A stretch of DNA of 64,000 nucleotides, taken from positions 186,001 through 250,000 of the forward strand of contig JARBJD010000073.1 of assembly GCA_033064195.1 (NCBI GenBank), written 5' to 3'. A model generated the notes under the pieces. The model was not told the origin of the DNA and ran no database searches. It was given only the letters and a program-made list of their open reading frames with translations. Positions 30,558-40,502 of this stretch are shown here, piece by piece (position 1 is the stretch's first letter; each line of letters starts with the position of its first letter). Source of the stretch: Blattamonas nauphoetae (lineage: Eukaryota > Preaxostyla > Oxymonadida). A program made the translations under genes and the position numbers.

Positions 30558-31097
30558 CAGGGTTGGGAGGCGTGAGTACTTTTAGGCTTATCGTGAGATC
30601 TTTTGACCTCACGATGAGATTTTTGGGTGAGATCAATCTCCTATTTAAGCGTATCAATTTCTTCAGTTATAGATTGTTGTCTCTCTCTGATTTTGAATAT
30701 TTCATGACAAAAATGATTCCACTTCACCCCTATTGACTTACTGTCCTGCTTACTGTCACAAAAACGGTTTGAGGACGCATCTTTCCCAGGTTAATTCATG
30801 AAACTGTACTTTCCTCATTCTATATGAACTCGTATCTCACAAAAACAGTCTTATGATAGCCTTTTCATCTCTTTCCGCACGTGTATCCTCTTTTGAAGAA
30901 CTTTTCAAGCTCTGTTAATGAGGATTCAACAGCTTCAATGGGCTTGTTTTGACTCAACATTATGATTGCATATTTTACTTTTGATAACGAAATTTGAGCA
31001 AACATAGTATTTTTAGAAGCTTTAAGAGTCAAATTGAAAGAAATCGGGAGGTGAGATCGAAAAACGGTGAGATCGGTCTGATCGAATCCCATGCCTG
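30558..31097. mobile_element. Element G: 540-bp hAT-type MITE
   Basis: Starts CAGGGTTGGGA, ends TCCCATGCCTG, flanked by a perfect 8-bp duplication TCTATTGT (30550-30557, 31098-31105). GTGAGATC repeats lie at both ends (30589-30640; 31054-31078). The left subterminal segment is clearly related to that of element F (TTTTGACCTCACG, then TTTTTGGGTG). It carries no gene. Confidence 0.9.
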
Positions 31098-31105
31098 TCT
31101 ATTGT

Positions 31106-31414
31106 TTTCCACATTGGGTTAAGAATCGCTCAGATGTGGATGAGAATGAAGAACCAGAAACACCTGGAAACGAAAGAGGATGAAAGAAGGGCAAAGATGA
31201 ACATAAAAAGGTCAGAATCCCAGAAGATGGAAGAGGTGAGAACGAACAGTAACGATAGAGTCAAAGACGAGAACGGAAATGGAGAAAGGAGCACACCAAA
31301 GTGTCAACACAGAGCGAGTGGGAAGCATTGAAGGGTCAGCATGTGATGTCATCTGAACATCGAGTGAAATGTGGGATGTGGGCGACAGAGATCATTTTTT
31401 GTGTCGCGAGTCAT
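31106..31414 (-). pseudogene. Remnant of LRR-gene first exon and intron, downstream of a helical-repeat gene
   Basis: On the minus strand, starting right after the stop of the neighbouring gene at 31415, MTRDTKNDLCRPHP opens the same first exon found beside the other copies (MTRDAKRTLSPTSH at 56672). About 170 bases resemble those flanks (31240-31414). The LRR part itself is missing here. Confidence 0.6.
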
Positions 31415-32470
31415 CTATCGAGGTTCAGGAGAGTTCATTCCCAAAGTGTTCACAATTGAGAATGATTTATCCCTCACATCCTTTCCGTAAAGCGATGATG
31501 TGTCATGAAACAGAGTTTGTTCGAGATAATCTCTGAACCCTTCCTGTTCCAGTGTTTGCAACAGTATTCTTCCTCTGCCTGCAGTTTCCGATTCTTCGGT
31601 TTGCCATTTGCTGATATTGTAGGATATGGTCCAGACGGCCAGCTGATGCGTGTCTTCGTCTTCCACTTTTGAGAGAAGTGACTGGAAGACCATTGGGATG
31701 CGAGAAGAACAAATGGAATCCAGTGTTGGTTGGTGGAGGGCACTCACTTCAAAGATCTCGGTCAGTAACTGCAATGTGTTCTTGTATTCTTCTTTCCACG
31801 ACAAAAGGTGAGGATTGCGACTGATCTGGACGAGAGATGGTTCAATTGGGATCAACACTTCATTCAGCACCAGGTCTCGGAAAATTTGAGGGTCAGTGTC
31901 GGAAGTGGTGGAAAGAGCTTGAAGAAAGTCGGGTGAGGAGAGATAGACACCAGAATTGAAAAGTGCGAGAATGTTGGGCAGAATGACCTTATCTTCAATC
32001 ACAGAAAGATTGCGTAAGTGAGGGGTCGAAAGGAGTCGGGAAAATAGTTTGGAGGAGACAAGAGTCAGGCGGTTCGATGGTGAACACCAATCGAGACATC
32101 GGTGAAGGAACGCGAGAGTTTCTCTGATAATCGAGGGATGTGACGAAGATTCGAGCACAGTCATCGAATCTACAAACACGGCAGTGGGGTCTGGGGATCC
32201 TTGTCCAATCGCCTTCAACAGATCTTCGAAGTGTAATAAATGTCCGATATTCCAGGTAACCGAAGAAATGAACTCTGATGCATATTCTGCAAGTCTCTTA
32301 TCAAATTGATAGTCATTCCTGACCAAAGAAATAAGAGAGAGGAAAACTCGTGCAACAGAATTAACTGTGATTGGATCATCTGGATTCCACTTCAGAAATG
32401 GAGAGTATTCAGGATCTACTCATGGAGCATGAGGAGAACAGAACGGATACCTTCTGATGAGTGAATCTGT
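31415..32470 (-). pseudogene. Helical-repeat (ARM-like) family member 5, nonsense-broken
   Basis: On the minus strand, the register begins DSLIRRYPFCSPHAP (about 32465), meets a TGA at 32422-32420, then continues VDPEYSPFLKWNPDDPITVN, with FVSLxSxVRN-type helices and the family core EPSLVQISRNPHLLSWKEEY (about 31850-31790), to NSPEPR and TAG at 31415. The intact members have LHHLFGPEYSPFL at the place of the stop. Otherwise the frame is uninterrupted, so this copy was inactivated by one nonsense change. The 303-codon frame from 32326 starts at a TTG and is not a natural start. Confidence 0.78.
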
Positions 32471-33174
32471 GTGTGGATCATTTCTCACAAAAAGAGATTA
32501 CTCGATCGATGAATCCAATCTATGGAACGATCAAGACTCCATCTGAGAGAAGGATTCAAAACCATATCTCGTTGTTGGATGCTCACCCAACCTGATTCCC
32601 GTTTTGGAAAAACAATCTGAAAGAAGTCTGAATCTCGAGAAGAATGTGAAACGAGAATGAATCGTGAATCATGCCAATCGACAACGAAAGACGAGAATGC
32701 AATCAGAGTGCATCAATCCAGCTTCCATCTGGAGGAACAAATCTCCTCCAAGGAAGACAGGACGAAGTGTCTCGAAAGAATACAAAACAGAATCGAGAGA
32801 GGAAACAATGACTAACGAAGACGAACGAATATCCCTCCAGAGGAGAGCGAGTGCGTCGACCAGGCATCAACAGAAGAGAGATACCGCCACAGAGGCAGTA
32901 CAGCCTGCAAATACAGAAAACGAGAAAATGCGAGTCAGAACACAAGCAACTTGAAAAGTGGGTTGATTCAGAGACGGAGGAAGTGTTGGCGGTGTCGTCG
33001 ACGAGTGAGCTCGGATGAAGTGGCTGTCCCCGAAATCTGACAGCGACGAAGGAATTCCGTGTGGGAGCGAAGGTTCAACAGAAATGGTTGTGAGGTGACA
33101 GGTCAGATGATCAGAGAGAGTCTGAACACAGAAATATGATGAAGCTGAGCGAAATGGCAGTGTGAGAGAAACGC
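32471..33174. other. Spacer left of the DIRS-type element
   Basis: Short frames only; polypurine-rich around 32660-32900. Nothing recognised. Confidence 0.35.
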
Positions 33175-33266
33175 GATCATTCTTCAATGATCTGATTCAA
33201 TCCCTCGTTCGGAAGAGTGAGAAATCTCCGACATGGAACAGAAACCTTTCTATTGGGTTAGATCTC
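33175..33266 (+). repeat. DIRS-type left terminus
   Basis: 33175-33220 is the outermost part, complementary to the first half of the internal region. 33211-33266 is the inverted partner of 40146-40210 (shared TCTCCGACATGGAACAG and TCTATTGGGTTAGAT). Confidence 0.9.
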
Positions 33267-33312
33267 TTGACATTATCTTTCACACCTTTTCTTTTGGGAA
33301 AACATTGCACAT

Positions 33313-34410
33313 ATGAACGATAACATCGAAGTGTTATTGGGAAAGTTGGGAAATTATCGGAACCTTGCTGCGGAAATTATCACAGTGATGCAGAATCCGG
33401 AGCTGCCTAGAGCTCGTGAATTCGCCGGCATCCAGATGCCGGCATATCTCGTTGCTGCGGCTCCAGCCTTGTTCCACGTCCTCCGGCTGATACTTTTGGC
33501 CATTGACGTTGGACTTGGCCTGAATTCGGATGAGTGGGTAGCCCCGCTTACAGGGCAACCACAAGAGGTTCGACCACATCAGGTGGTGACACCAGATGTT
33601 TTTGCACAACATCGCACTCCACAGATCCACACACCCCAGCTGCAAGTGGATGTCGGAGTTACACCTCCGATCTTTCGACCAGAGGCGCAGAGACCGATGG
33701 TACGGTTTGACCCAATCGTGCAGAATGAGATCGGGCAAGCTCAACCAGTGCAGGATGACGTGCAGAATTTCCACGCAATGCTTGTTAGTGCGGCCCGTGA
33801 ACTGCCATTGTTCAATTGGGATCAGCAGGCTTTGGGGGCTGTGCGTGATGTGGTGAAGTTTGCTGATGGAATGCAGTTGAACGAGGATGTCCTGAAGCAA
33901 TTCGTGTCCTCAAAGAATCGAAAGGTTGATAACCTGTTGGTCCAACTAAAGAAGGAAACATTCCTGAATGTTCAATTGGCAGTGGGGATGTTCGAGGCAG
34001 TCAGACAGGGAATGCCAACTGCACAAGCAATTTGTCTACAGGGGTTGAAGGCGGCAGAGTTAGTGAAACGAGTGGAACAGGTGAGGAAAGTTATTAATTG
34101 CAATATATTGCCAGGTTCGCAAGGGGATGAGGTCCAGGAGGATAATGCGAGAAGACAGCGGGAACTATTGCAGCAGGAAATCAATCAGGCCAGACAAGTG
34201 CGAGCAGCGGCGGCCGCGGTGAGGCAGACCCAACAGCCTCGGTTTTTTCGTCCCGGAAGCCAGAACTGGGGGCAGCGGCCAAGTCAAGACAGAGCCTGGG
34301 GGACTCGGTGGCAACAGAATCGGCCAGGCCCGTGGAGAGGTCGCCCCCCACAACAACTGGGTTCTTTCCCAGCGCTTCGAAACACCCAGATCAACCAGTC
34401 AAAACAATAG
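33313..34410 (+). CDS. DIRS-type element ORF1, gag-like
   Basis: 365 codons from the ATG at 33313. The N-terminal half is helical with a hydrophobic segment (YLVAAAPALFHVLRLILLAI). The C-terminal 70 residues are rich in Gln, Arg, Gly and Trp (NWGQRPSQDRAWGTRW), suited to binding nucleic acid. No CCHC zinc knuckle is seen. Position and size fit the gag-like first frame of DIRS elements, which is thought to form a particle or RNA-protein complex. It overlaps the next frame by about 100 bases. Confidence 0.75.
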   Translation: MNDNIEVLLGKLGNYRNLAAEIITVMQNPELPRAREFAGIQMPAYLVAAAPALFHVLRLILLAIDVGLGLNSDEWVAPLTGQPQEVRPHQVVTPDVFAQHRTPQIHTPQLQVDVGVTPPIFRPEAQRPMVRFDPIVQNEIGQAQPVQDDVQNFHAMLVSAARELPLFNWDQQALGAVRDVVKFADGMQLNEDVLKQFVSSKNRKVDNLLVQLKKETFLNVQLAVGMFEAVRQGMPTAQAICLQGLKAAELVKRVEQVRKVINCNILPGSQGDEVQEDNARRQRELLQQEINQARQVRAAAAAVRQTQQPRFFRPGSQNWGQRPSQDRAWGTRWQQNRPGPWRGRPPQQLGSFPALRNTQINQSKQ

Positions 34411-36470
34411 AGGCTCGATACCATCTTCACGTCACCCAAACACAATCACTTCATCATCCCACACAACCAACACCACACAGTTCAGTCAACCAGCGTACGT
34501 TAGACAAGCCAAAGAATCATTTCAACTATCGTCTACAACTTTTCTTTCAAAAGCAGGAGAACGACAGGGAAGGCCGCGGACTTGGTGGCTTCCTGTCTCA
34601 GCGGGCGGACGCCTGGGCCAAAATCGGATGGCCCAGTATGAAGGAGGGCATCTTGATTCCATTCATTTCAAGTCCGGTCAGCAGAGGGCAATCGCGAATC
34701 ATACTGAAGAGCGAGAGGGAGAGAACAGCTTTCGAGGCGATAATAAAGAAGGAGCTGGAGGAAAGGATGATCAAGGAAGTGCAAGAAGAGGAAGTGACTC
34801 TTCTCAACAACTCCTTTCTGGTACCGAAGTCCGATGGGACGTTTCGCCGGATTCTCGACTGTCGACCAGCCAACAAGTTATTGGAGTCGCAACACTTCAA
34901 GATGGAGGGGACAAGAGTAGTCTCACAACTGATCAAACCGGGAGATTGGATGAGCAAGATCGACCTGACTCTGGCGTATCAACACGTTCCCATCCATCCG
35001 ACATCTCAGCCATATCTATGCTTTCGCTTAGACCAGAGTTTTTATCAGCACTCGACCCTGCCATTTGGGCTGTCGTTAGCCCCGTTGATCTTTACGAAGT
35101 TGATGAGGGTCGTCGTCTCTCGACTGAGGCCGACCGTGAGGATGATCGCGTACTTGGACGATATACTAGTATTGGACGAGACAGAGGAGGGGTTGATGAT
35201 CAAGGTCGAGAGGGTATTGATGGAACTAGACAACTTCGGATTCACAGTCAACAAGACCAAGTCACAACTTTGTCCCGCCCAGAAGATGGAGTTCCTGGGC
35301 TTCATATGGGACAGTCAGACGATGACAGTGGCAGTTCCAGAAGTGAAAGTAGCGGCAGCTCAAAAGAAGGTCGCCGCCAAACTCATTCAGGCGCAGAAAG
35401 GGAAACCATGCAAGGTTTGGTCTCTAGCCTCGCTCATTGGCACACTCCAATCGTTCTCGCTGGCGGAAATGCAAGCACACATCAGGACAAGACATCTCAC
35501 TCACAGGAAGGAGGAGTTGCTTGGTCAAGTGTCGTACGCGACGACGGGCTTGTTGGGGAAGAAGGAGATGGACGAGCTGGATTGGTGGAAGAGCCGTCTG
35601 GAAGACACGCCTTCTGCAAGCATCCGTCCCTTCGTGCCGACTGTGACACTCACGACGGACGCATCCGAATGGGGCATGGGAGCAGTTCTGGAGAGACAGG
35701 GAGAAGAAAGAATCGTATTTCAGAGTCGGTTCAACGAGGAGGAAAGGGCGAGGTCGTCGAATTGGAGGGAGCTGAGGGCAGTAGGAGTGGCGCTGTCGAC
35801 GATGAGGAAAGAGGGGAGGATTGTGGCAGGAGACCACGTTCTCCTCCAAAGCGACAACACAACAACAGTCTTCGACGTAAACAGATTGGCGTGCTCGTTG
35901 AGTCTCCTCCCGCTTCTCACAGATATCCTTTGCGAGGTGGAACAGTTCCGGGGAAGGTTGACGGCAGTGCATCTCCCCGGTACAGACAACCAGTTGGCGG
36001 ATCGTCTGTCCCGAATGGAGGACGGATCCGACAACATGCTGAAGAGGGAAGTTTTCAGGAGAATATGCACTCAGATGAGGTGCCTCCCGACGTTGGATGC
36101 GTTTGCGTCAGAGACAAACACACAGCTGCCCCGGTTTGCGAGTTGGAAGAAAGAAAAGACAGCAGTGGCGGCAAACGGACTCCTCATGGATTGGAGAAAA
36201 GACGTCGTTTATGCGTTCCCTCCGAATCCTCTGCTTCTGCAAGTCGTACGGAAGATTGCGAGGGAAGGCGTGGAAGCGTTAGTATTGGCGTTCGATTGGC
36301 CAGCACTGTTGGGCGTGGCGGAGTTGGAAAGGTTGGCAGAGCGAAGGATGATAGTAGGGAGAAGCAGAGATGTGTTGGAGGAGGGAATGGGATTGAGGGC
36401 AAGCGGGGCAAGATTACCGGATGGAGTGCTGATATGTTGTTGGATTCGAAGGACATCTGGGATGAATTAG
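34308..36470 (+). CDS. DIRS-type element reverse transcriptase / RNase H
   Basis: About 720 codons, open from the end of ORF1. A reverse transcriptase domain is recognised by KSDGTFRRILDCRPANKL, WMSKIDLTLAYQHVPIHP, LPFGLSLAP and the catalytic AYLDDILVL box, then GFTVNKTKSQL and MEFLGFIWD. A ribonuclease H domain follows, with TTDASEWGMGAVL, LQSDNTTT and DNQLADRLS. A C-terminal extension (PTLDAFASETN, LPRFASW) is typical of the family. The frame starts inside ORF1 without a natural ATG, so its expression probably depends on the frame overlap; this is inference. Confidence 0.93.
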   Translation: MATESARPVERSPPTTTGFFPSASKHPDQPVKTIEARYHLHVTQTQSLHHPTQPTPHSSVNQRTLDKPKNHFNYRLQLFFQKQENDREGRGLGGFLSQRADAWAKIGWPSMKEGILIPFISSPVSRGQSRIILKSERERTAFEAIIKKELEERMIKEVQEEEVTLLNNSFLVPKSDGTFRRILDCRPANKLLESQHFKMEGTRVVSQLIKPGDWMSKIDLTLAYQHVPIHPTSQPYLCFRLDQSFYQHSTLPFGLSLAPLIFTKLMRVVVSRLRPTVRMIAYLDDILVLDETEEGLMIKVERVLMELDNFGFTVNKTKSQLCPAQKMEFLGFIWDSQTMTVAVPEVKVAAAQKKVAAKLIQAQKGKPCKVWSLASLIGTLQSFSLAEMQAHIRTRHLTHRKEELLGQVSYATTGLLGKKEMDELDWWKSRLEDTPSASIRPFVPTVTLTTDASEWGMGAVLERQGEERIVFQSRFNEEERARSSNWRELRAVGVALSTMRKEGRIVAGDHVLLQSDNTTTVFDVNRLACSLSLLPLLTDILCEVEQFRGRLTAVHLPGTDNQLADRLSRMEDGSDNMLKREVFRRICTQMRCLPTLDAFASETNTQLPRFASWKKEKTAVAANGLLMDWRKDVVYAFPPNPLLLQVVRKIAREGVEALVLAFDWPALLGVAELERLAERRMIVGRSRDVLEEGMGLRASGARLPDGVLICCWIRRTSGMN

Positions 36471-37417
36471 CGAAGATGAAGGGTTTTTCGGTTGAAGCAG
36501 CGTCGGTTTGGAAGAGTGGATTCACTGATCAGACGAGAAACAACTATGCGGGTGAGATGAGGAGGTGGATTGAGTGGTGTGTGAAAGAGAAGCGAGATTG
36601 GGAGGCCATTGAGGAAGCAGCAGTTCTTAACTTTATCTCTCAGAGGACTGGCAAGACAAGGACAAAAGAAACTGCGAGATCGGCGCTGAGCTTTCTATGC
36701 CGACATATTGGAGTCGACGATGTTAGCCAGTCAAAGTCTGTTCAACTGTATTTTCGGGGACAAAAGAGGACTGAGCCGAAACAGGCAAGATATTCAACGA
36801 TTTTCGACGCAAAGCTGTTGGAAGATGGAATTAGAAAGATGAGAGGGCTTGCACAGTCATGCGAGGATTGGCAACAAATTGTTGCGACGTCGTTGATCCT
36901 GAACCACGCGATGAGATACACAGAGATGACCTCGGTTCGTTGTGGGAGTGTCGGACTAGAGAAGAAGGGGAATACGATAGTCTTGGTGGCAGCGTTGAAG
37001 CGGAGCCCAGAGCCACAGAGAGTGGTGTTGAGAGAGGATGAGATTGAGGAAGAGTTGAGGTTGACAGGTAGTTTGGAGAATGTGGTCAGGTTGATTCGGG
37101 CGAAACGCCCACTGGATTGGGAGACTGTTGGTCTGTTTTATGACATTGAGATTGGGAGAGAGCGGAGAGTGGATGAGGTCCGCGACCTGGTTCGAAAACT
37201 GATGAGAAAGTCGGACATTCCAGACTCTTTTAAACCGTATGCTCCGAAGCATACAGGGATCTCCGCAAGGATCCGCAAGGGAGAGTCAATCCCTTCAGTC
37301 GCTGAAGGCGCGCGGTTGTCGGTCAAGTCGGGCGTGATGCAGACGCACTACGTACTGCCCTTGGACACTACTCCCAAGTCTCACTCTTCCGAACGAGGGA
37401 TTGAATCAGATCATTGA
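36434..37417 (+). CDS. DIRS-type element tyrosine recombinase
   Basis: 327 codons from the ATG at 36434, overlapping the previous frame by 37 bases. The same register is open upstream to 34628, but that part mirrors the reverse transcriptase in another frame and is not counted. The N-terminal half is an SAM-like helical domain (SGFTDQTRNNYAGEMRRWIE). The catalytic part shows the first Arg in MRYTEMTSVRCG, the box KHTGISARIRKG, and the terminal HYVLP tyrosine, as in phage-type integrases. It would integrate the circular DNA intermediate, which explains the lack of a target duplication. Confidence 0.9.
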   Translation: MLLDSKDIWDELAKMKGFSVEAASVWKSGFTDQTRNNYAGEMRRWIEWCVKEKRDWEAIEEAAVLNFISQRTGKTRTKETARSALSFLCRHIGVDDVSQSKSVQLYFRGQKRTEPKQARYSTIFDAKLLEDGIRKMRGLAQSCEDWQQIVATSLILNHAMRYTEMTSVRCGSVGLEKKGNTIVLVAALKRSPEPQRVVLREDEIEEELRLTGSLENVVRLIRAKRPLDWETVGLFYDIEIGRERRVDEVRDLVRKLMRKSDIPDSFKPYAPKHTGISARIRKGESIPSVAEGARLSVKSGVMQTHYVLPLDTTPKSHSSERGIESDH

Positions 37418-37455
37418 AGAATGATCACAGATTTAAGACTGAGTGAGGAAGAGTG
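37381..37455 (+). repeat. DIRS-type internal complementary region
   Basis: 37381-37426 is the exact complement of 33175-33220; 37422-37455 is the exact complement of 40196-40227. It overlaps the end of the recombinase frame. In DIRS-1 this region templates the junction of the circular intermediate. Confidence 0.93.
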
Positions 37456-38988
37456 ACCACCCACCCTCCCTGCTATCTTTTGATTGTCAGTTCTTTATCT
37501 TCTTCACTGTTGACTTTGTCTTTATACTGCCCGACCTGACGACTTGATTCGGCTGTAAAACGGTTGTATTTTACTGAATAAAGAGACAATGTGTTTCACT
37601 TTTCTATCAAAGATAATTTAGAGAGGTAGAGACCTTGTGACAAAAAATTGGACACCAAAAAATTCTGAATGACGTGAAAACTGTAAAATTAAAAAAATGA
37701 TGGACATGTTCTTCACGACATGACACGTGATTCACTTCATCCTACTTGATCCCTCGAACTTTAAATTTTTTAACTCTACGAGAGTAACACTCGAGGAGGC
37801 TGTCACTGAATGAGAGAACGCTGATTCTAGTACTTTCTTGTGGGATCGAGTTCTCACCTCGCACGATTTTTGGACGAAGGAAGTCTATTGCAACGTAAAT
37901 CGCATAAATGTCAAAAATAATTGAAACGAGCGTTCACGAAATGTGTTTGATGAGGTTAAAGTCGGTACTGATTGTTTGAAAGTCTTTCTGACCGATATTG
38001 CCCTGTTTGATTCTGGGAAGTTTTATGTTTTTTCTTGTTTCAACCAACACAATCACTGAGAAGGACCCGAGTGTGGTGGAGAGGGTCCATCTTGGCCTTA
38101 GTGAGAAGTTTGACGAAAGTGTCAGTGATTGTTTTTCATTCCATGATATTTTCAGACACTCAAAGTTTGTCAGTTTCAACTCATCCCAGCACATCACCAA
38201 ATCCCGAGTTTTCTTTGATGATCACACAACCTTGATTCTCAGCGTGGTGTGTCTTTTCTCTTTGTGACTTCTTCACTTTCTCTCGTCCTCTCTCTCGCAC
38301 ATTCTTCACATCGCCAAACAGACAAAACTCTTAAGAGAAACATTTCGAAAGAGTGACATTTCCGATAGTGCAGCGATTTTGAAAACGATGGGGCTGAAAG
38401 AGAGGAACTCTGTGACATTTCCTGAAACTGATTCGACTCACTTAGAGGAAGCGTTGGAAAGAACGGTGTGATTTTTTGATTTCGAAATCTGTCTTTCGAT
38501 GAACGGCTGAACTTTATGACACGTTTTTGAATCTGAAATGAACAGAATTCAATGTCTTGACGGTTGCGAGCTGTGGCTGGTTTTTTCTTTTCGCAACTCA
38601 CTGTCCATCATCGGTATTCAGCGTATCGGTGTCCTTGGATACTGCATTGACAGAGACATGGAGCGAGCGAGTTGACTTATTTCTTCCTTTTCATTTTCTT
38701 CATTCAATCTGCTTCTATCTATCACTTGACATTCACAATCCTGGATACATTCAAGAGTGATATCGGTTGTGATAGACATGGGACATAATTCTTTTTCGGG
38801 ACATAATTCCGTCTTTGAGCGATCTATAGACAAGTACGGTCTAATATTTGTGAATATTATTCGTGAACTGGTATGTTCACGCCACAAAAGTCAATGGAAA
38901 GGTAAAATTGTCTTGAAGTGGAGAAAGGAAAATCAAGGTATGATCTTCCCACAACCAATGTGAAAAGGTCTCCGTTCTCCGAGAAAAC
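37456..38988. other. Non-coding span between internal region and repeat J
   Basis: Only short frames on both strands. An AATAAAG motif at 37574-37580 could end the element's transcript. No terminal repeat pair was found that would define an inserted element here. Confidence 0.35.
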
Positions 38989-39834
38989 TCATATCCCAAT
39001 CCTTCTCACCTGCCACGTCTCAGATGACATGACGAAAACTTAATACCAAGAGTCCAAAAATATTGATAAACTCGATAATGGATGTGATCAAACAGCCTAA
39101 ATACCCTCTTGCCCGCTCAAAAATCCCCGATCAAGGATCCTGACTTCGAGATTTGCCAACTCGCGGACAATGACCTGATGTTCGCTGAAATGCTATTCGG
39201 GTGTGTTTTCCTTCATACACAACTCAATTGATCAATTTTTCAACAACAATTGTTTCATCACTTTTCTTGCCAATATCTCCCTGTTTCCTTCATCACTCAA
39301 TTTCCTTCTTGTTTTCACATTTTTCAGTGTTTATCCATCCAACTTTGTTGATTCAACAAATTAGACGAACAGGTTGGTCACTCCACCAATCCAAAAGGAT
39401 CCAGCCTCTTTTCCGTGTTTTGCACGTTTGCTCTCTTTCTCATTCCTTCTTTTCATCCTCTTCACAAATTTAGGCAAGCACAGGGATACCATGTCGTCAT
39501 ACTTTGATCGTGGATGCAGAAAGAGATCTCTCCAATTGAAGGACGGATCACGTTCATCTCAACTTCATACATTTCACACGTGTTTTCATTCAGTTTTTAT
39601 TGATCTTTTTTTCGTTACCATATGGAAATAGTTAATGTGAGAATCGAGATCAGCCCATAACAAATGAGAAAAGCAATGAGATTCCCGAAAATCTCCATTT
39701 GAGTTCACACTCCTTTAGAAGGTGTAATAAGCTTCCTTCAATCTCTCCTTTACTCTACAACTGTCCTTGTTGCGTATTTATGATGAAATGTGAATTATGT
39801 CTCCAAATTCAATTGAGTCCCACATCTATGAATC
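38989..39834 (+). repeat. Repeat J, copy 1 (846 bp)
   Basis: About 846 bases almost identical to 62583-63427 in inverse orientation, from CCAATCCTTCTC near the left border to GAGTCCCACATCTAT at the right. A frame in both copies reads MSSYFDRGCRKRSLQLKDGS and then HTFHTCFHS; both copies keep it open, but it has no relatives that I know. J lies inside the DIRS-type element, between internal region and right terminus. No terminal inverted repeats or target duplication were found. Confidence 0.9.
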
Positions 39835-40145
39835 ACGTGTCATGTCGTTCGAAGTATGTCCCCCTACAGTAGCATTTCATGTCATACTCTCTTATTTTTC
39901 ACTGTTGTTCTTTCAAAAAAATCGCAGAGATGTATAACTCAAGGTAGTTGAAGTGTGTGGAAAATGAATTCTCAACTCTCTCTTGTTCTGTCAAAAAACA
40001 AAAATTGCCGCTGGATCAAGTCGCCGTGACGCGCAGTATATTTCGGCCTCAGCCCACTTTATCGTCATCTACGCTTGTTTTCGGCTTGTTTCAGCTCTAT
40101 TCATCTTTTGTTCCCCTCTTGGGTGTTGGTTGTATGGTATCTTCT
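39835..40145. other. Non-coding span left of the DIRS-type right terminus
   Basis: No gene; mixed base composition. Nothing further seen. Confidence 0.35.
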
Positions 40146-40227
40146 CCCAAGAATCTAACCCAATAGAAAGGTTTCTGTTCCATGTCGGAGATATCTCACT
40201 CTTCCTCACTCAGTCTTAAATCTGTGA
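40146..40227 (-). repeat. DIRS-type right terminus
   Basis: Inverse of the left terminus over 40146-40210. The outermost bases 40196-40227 are complementary to the second half of the internal region. Confidence 0.9.
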
Positions 40228-40502
40228 ACAGAACGGACACAACAGAAATAACTGCTAGAGAAGAAGATATGCGACAACAGAATCTGATCGAAAGCCCACA
40301 ACACGACAGATGACGTGTTACGTGAAGGACTGTGAGTTGGAGGAAGATAACGGAAAGAAAAATCAGAAACGAGAACGAAAGAGAAGATAGAATCTCTAGT
40401 AAATCGAGGAGGTAGTGAAAACAGAAACGCGAATGACCAGAATAAGACAAGACGAGTGGAGTGGAAAGTGTGGTGATGACCAGAGTCGGCAGGTGTGGTG
40501 TG

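Larger units (their letters stand above)
33175..40227 (+). mobile_element. DIRS-type tyrosine-recombinase retrotransposon, looks largely whole
   Basis: Three overlapping plus-strand frames (gag-like, reverse transcriptase/RNase H, tyrosine recombinase) lie between inverted termini. The left terminus (33175-33266) and right terminus (40146-40227) share about 55 bp in inverse orientation. An internal complementary region at 37381-37455 consists of the complement of the extreme left end (33175-33220) joined to the complement of the extreme right end (40196-40227), as known for DIRS-1. The matching termini are nearly identical, so the copy is probably young. An unusual 2.7 kb lies between the internal region and the right terminus, including repeat J (38989-39834), which may be a later insertion. 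No clear target duplication, as expected for the family. Confidence 0.92.

Noticed and set aside
34628-36433. Long plus-strand frame overlapping the reverse transcriptase
   Set aside because: It lies in a different register from clear reverse transcriptase and RNase H motifs, and its residues (Gly, Ser, Arg, Asp runs) look like an out-of-frame shadow. Only the part from 36434 is the recombinase.
34500-40227. LTR retrotransposon of the Gypsy or Copia type
   Set aside because: No direct long terminal repeats and no DDE integrase. A tyrosine recombinase and inverted termini with an internal complementary region indicate the DIRS type.
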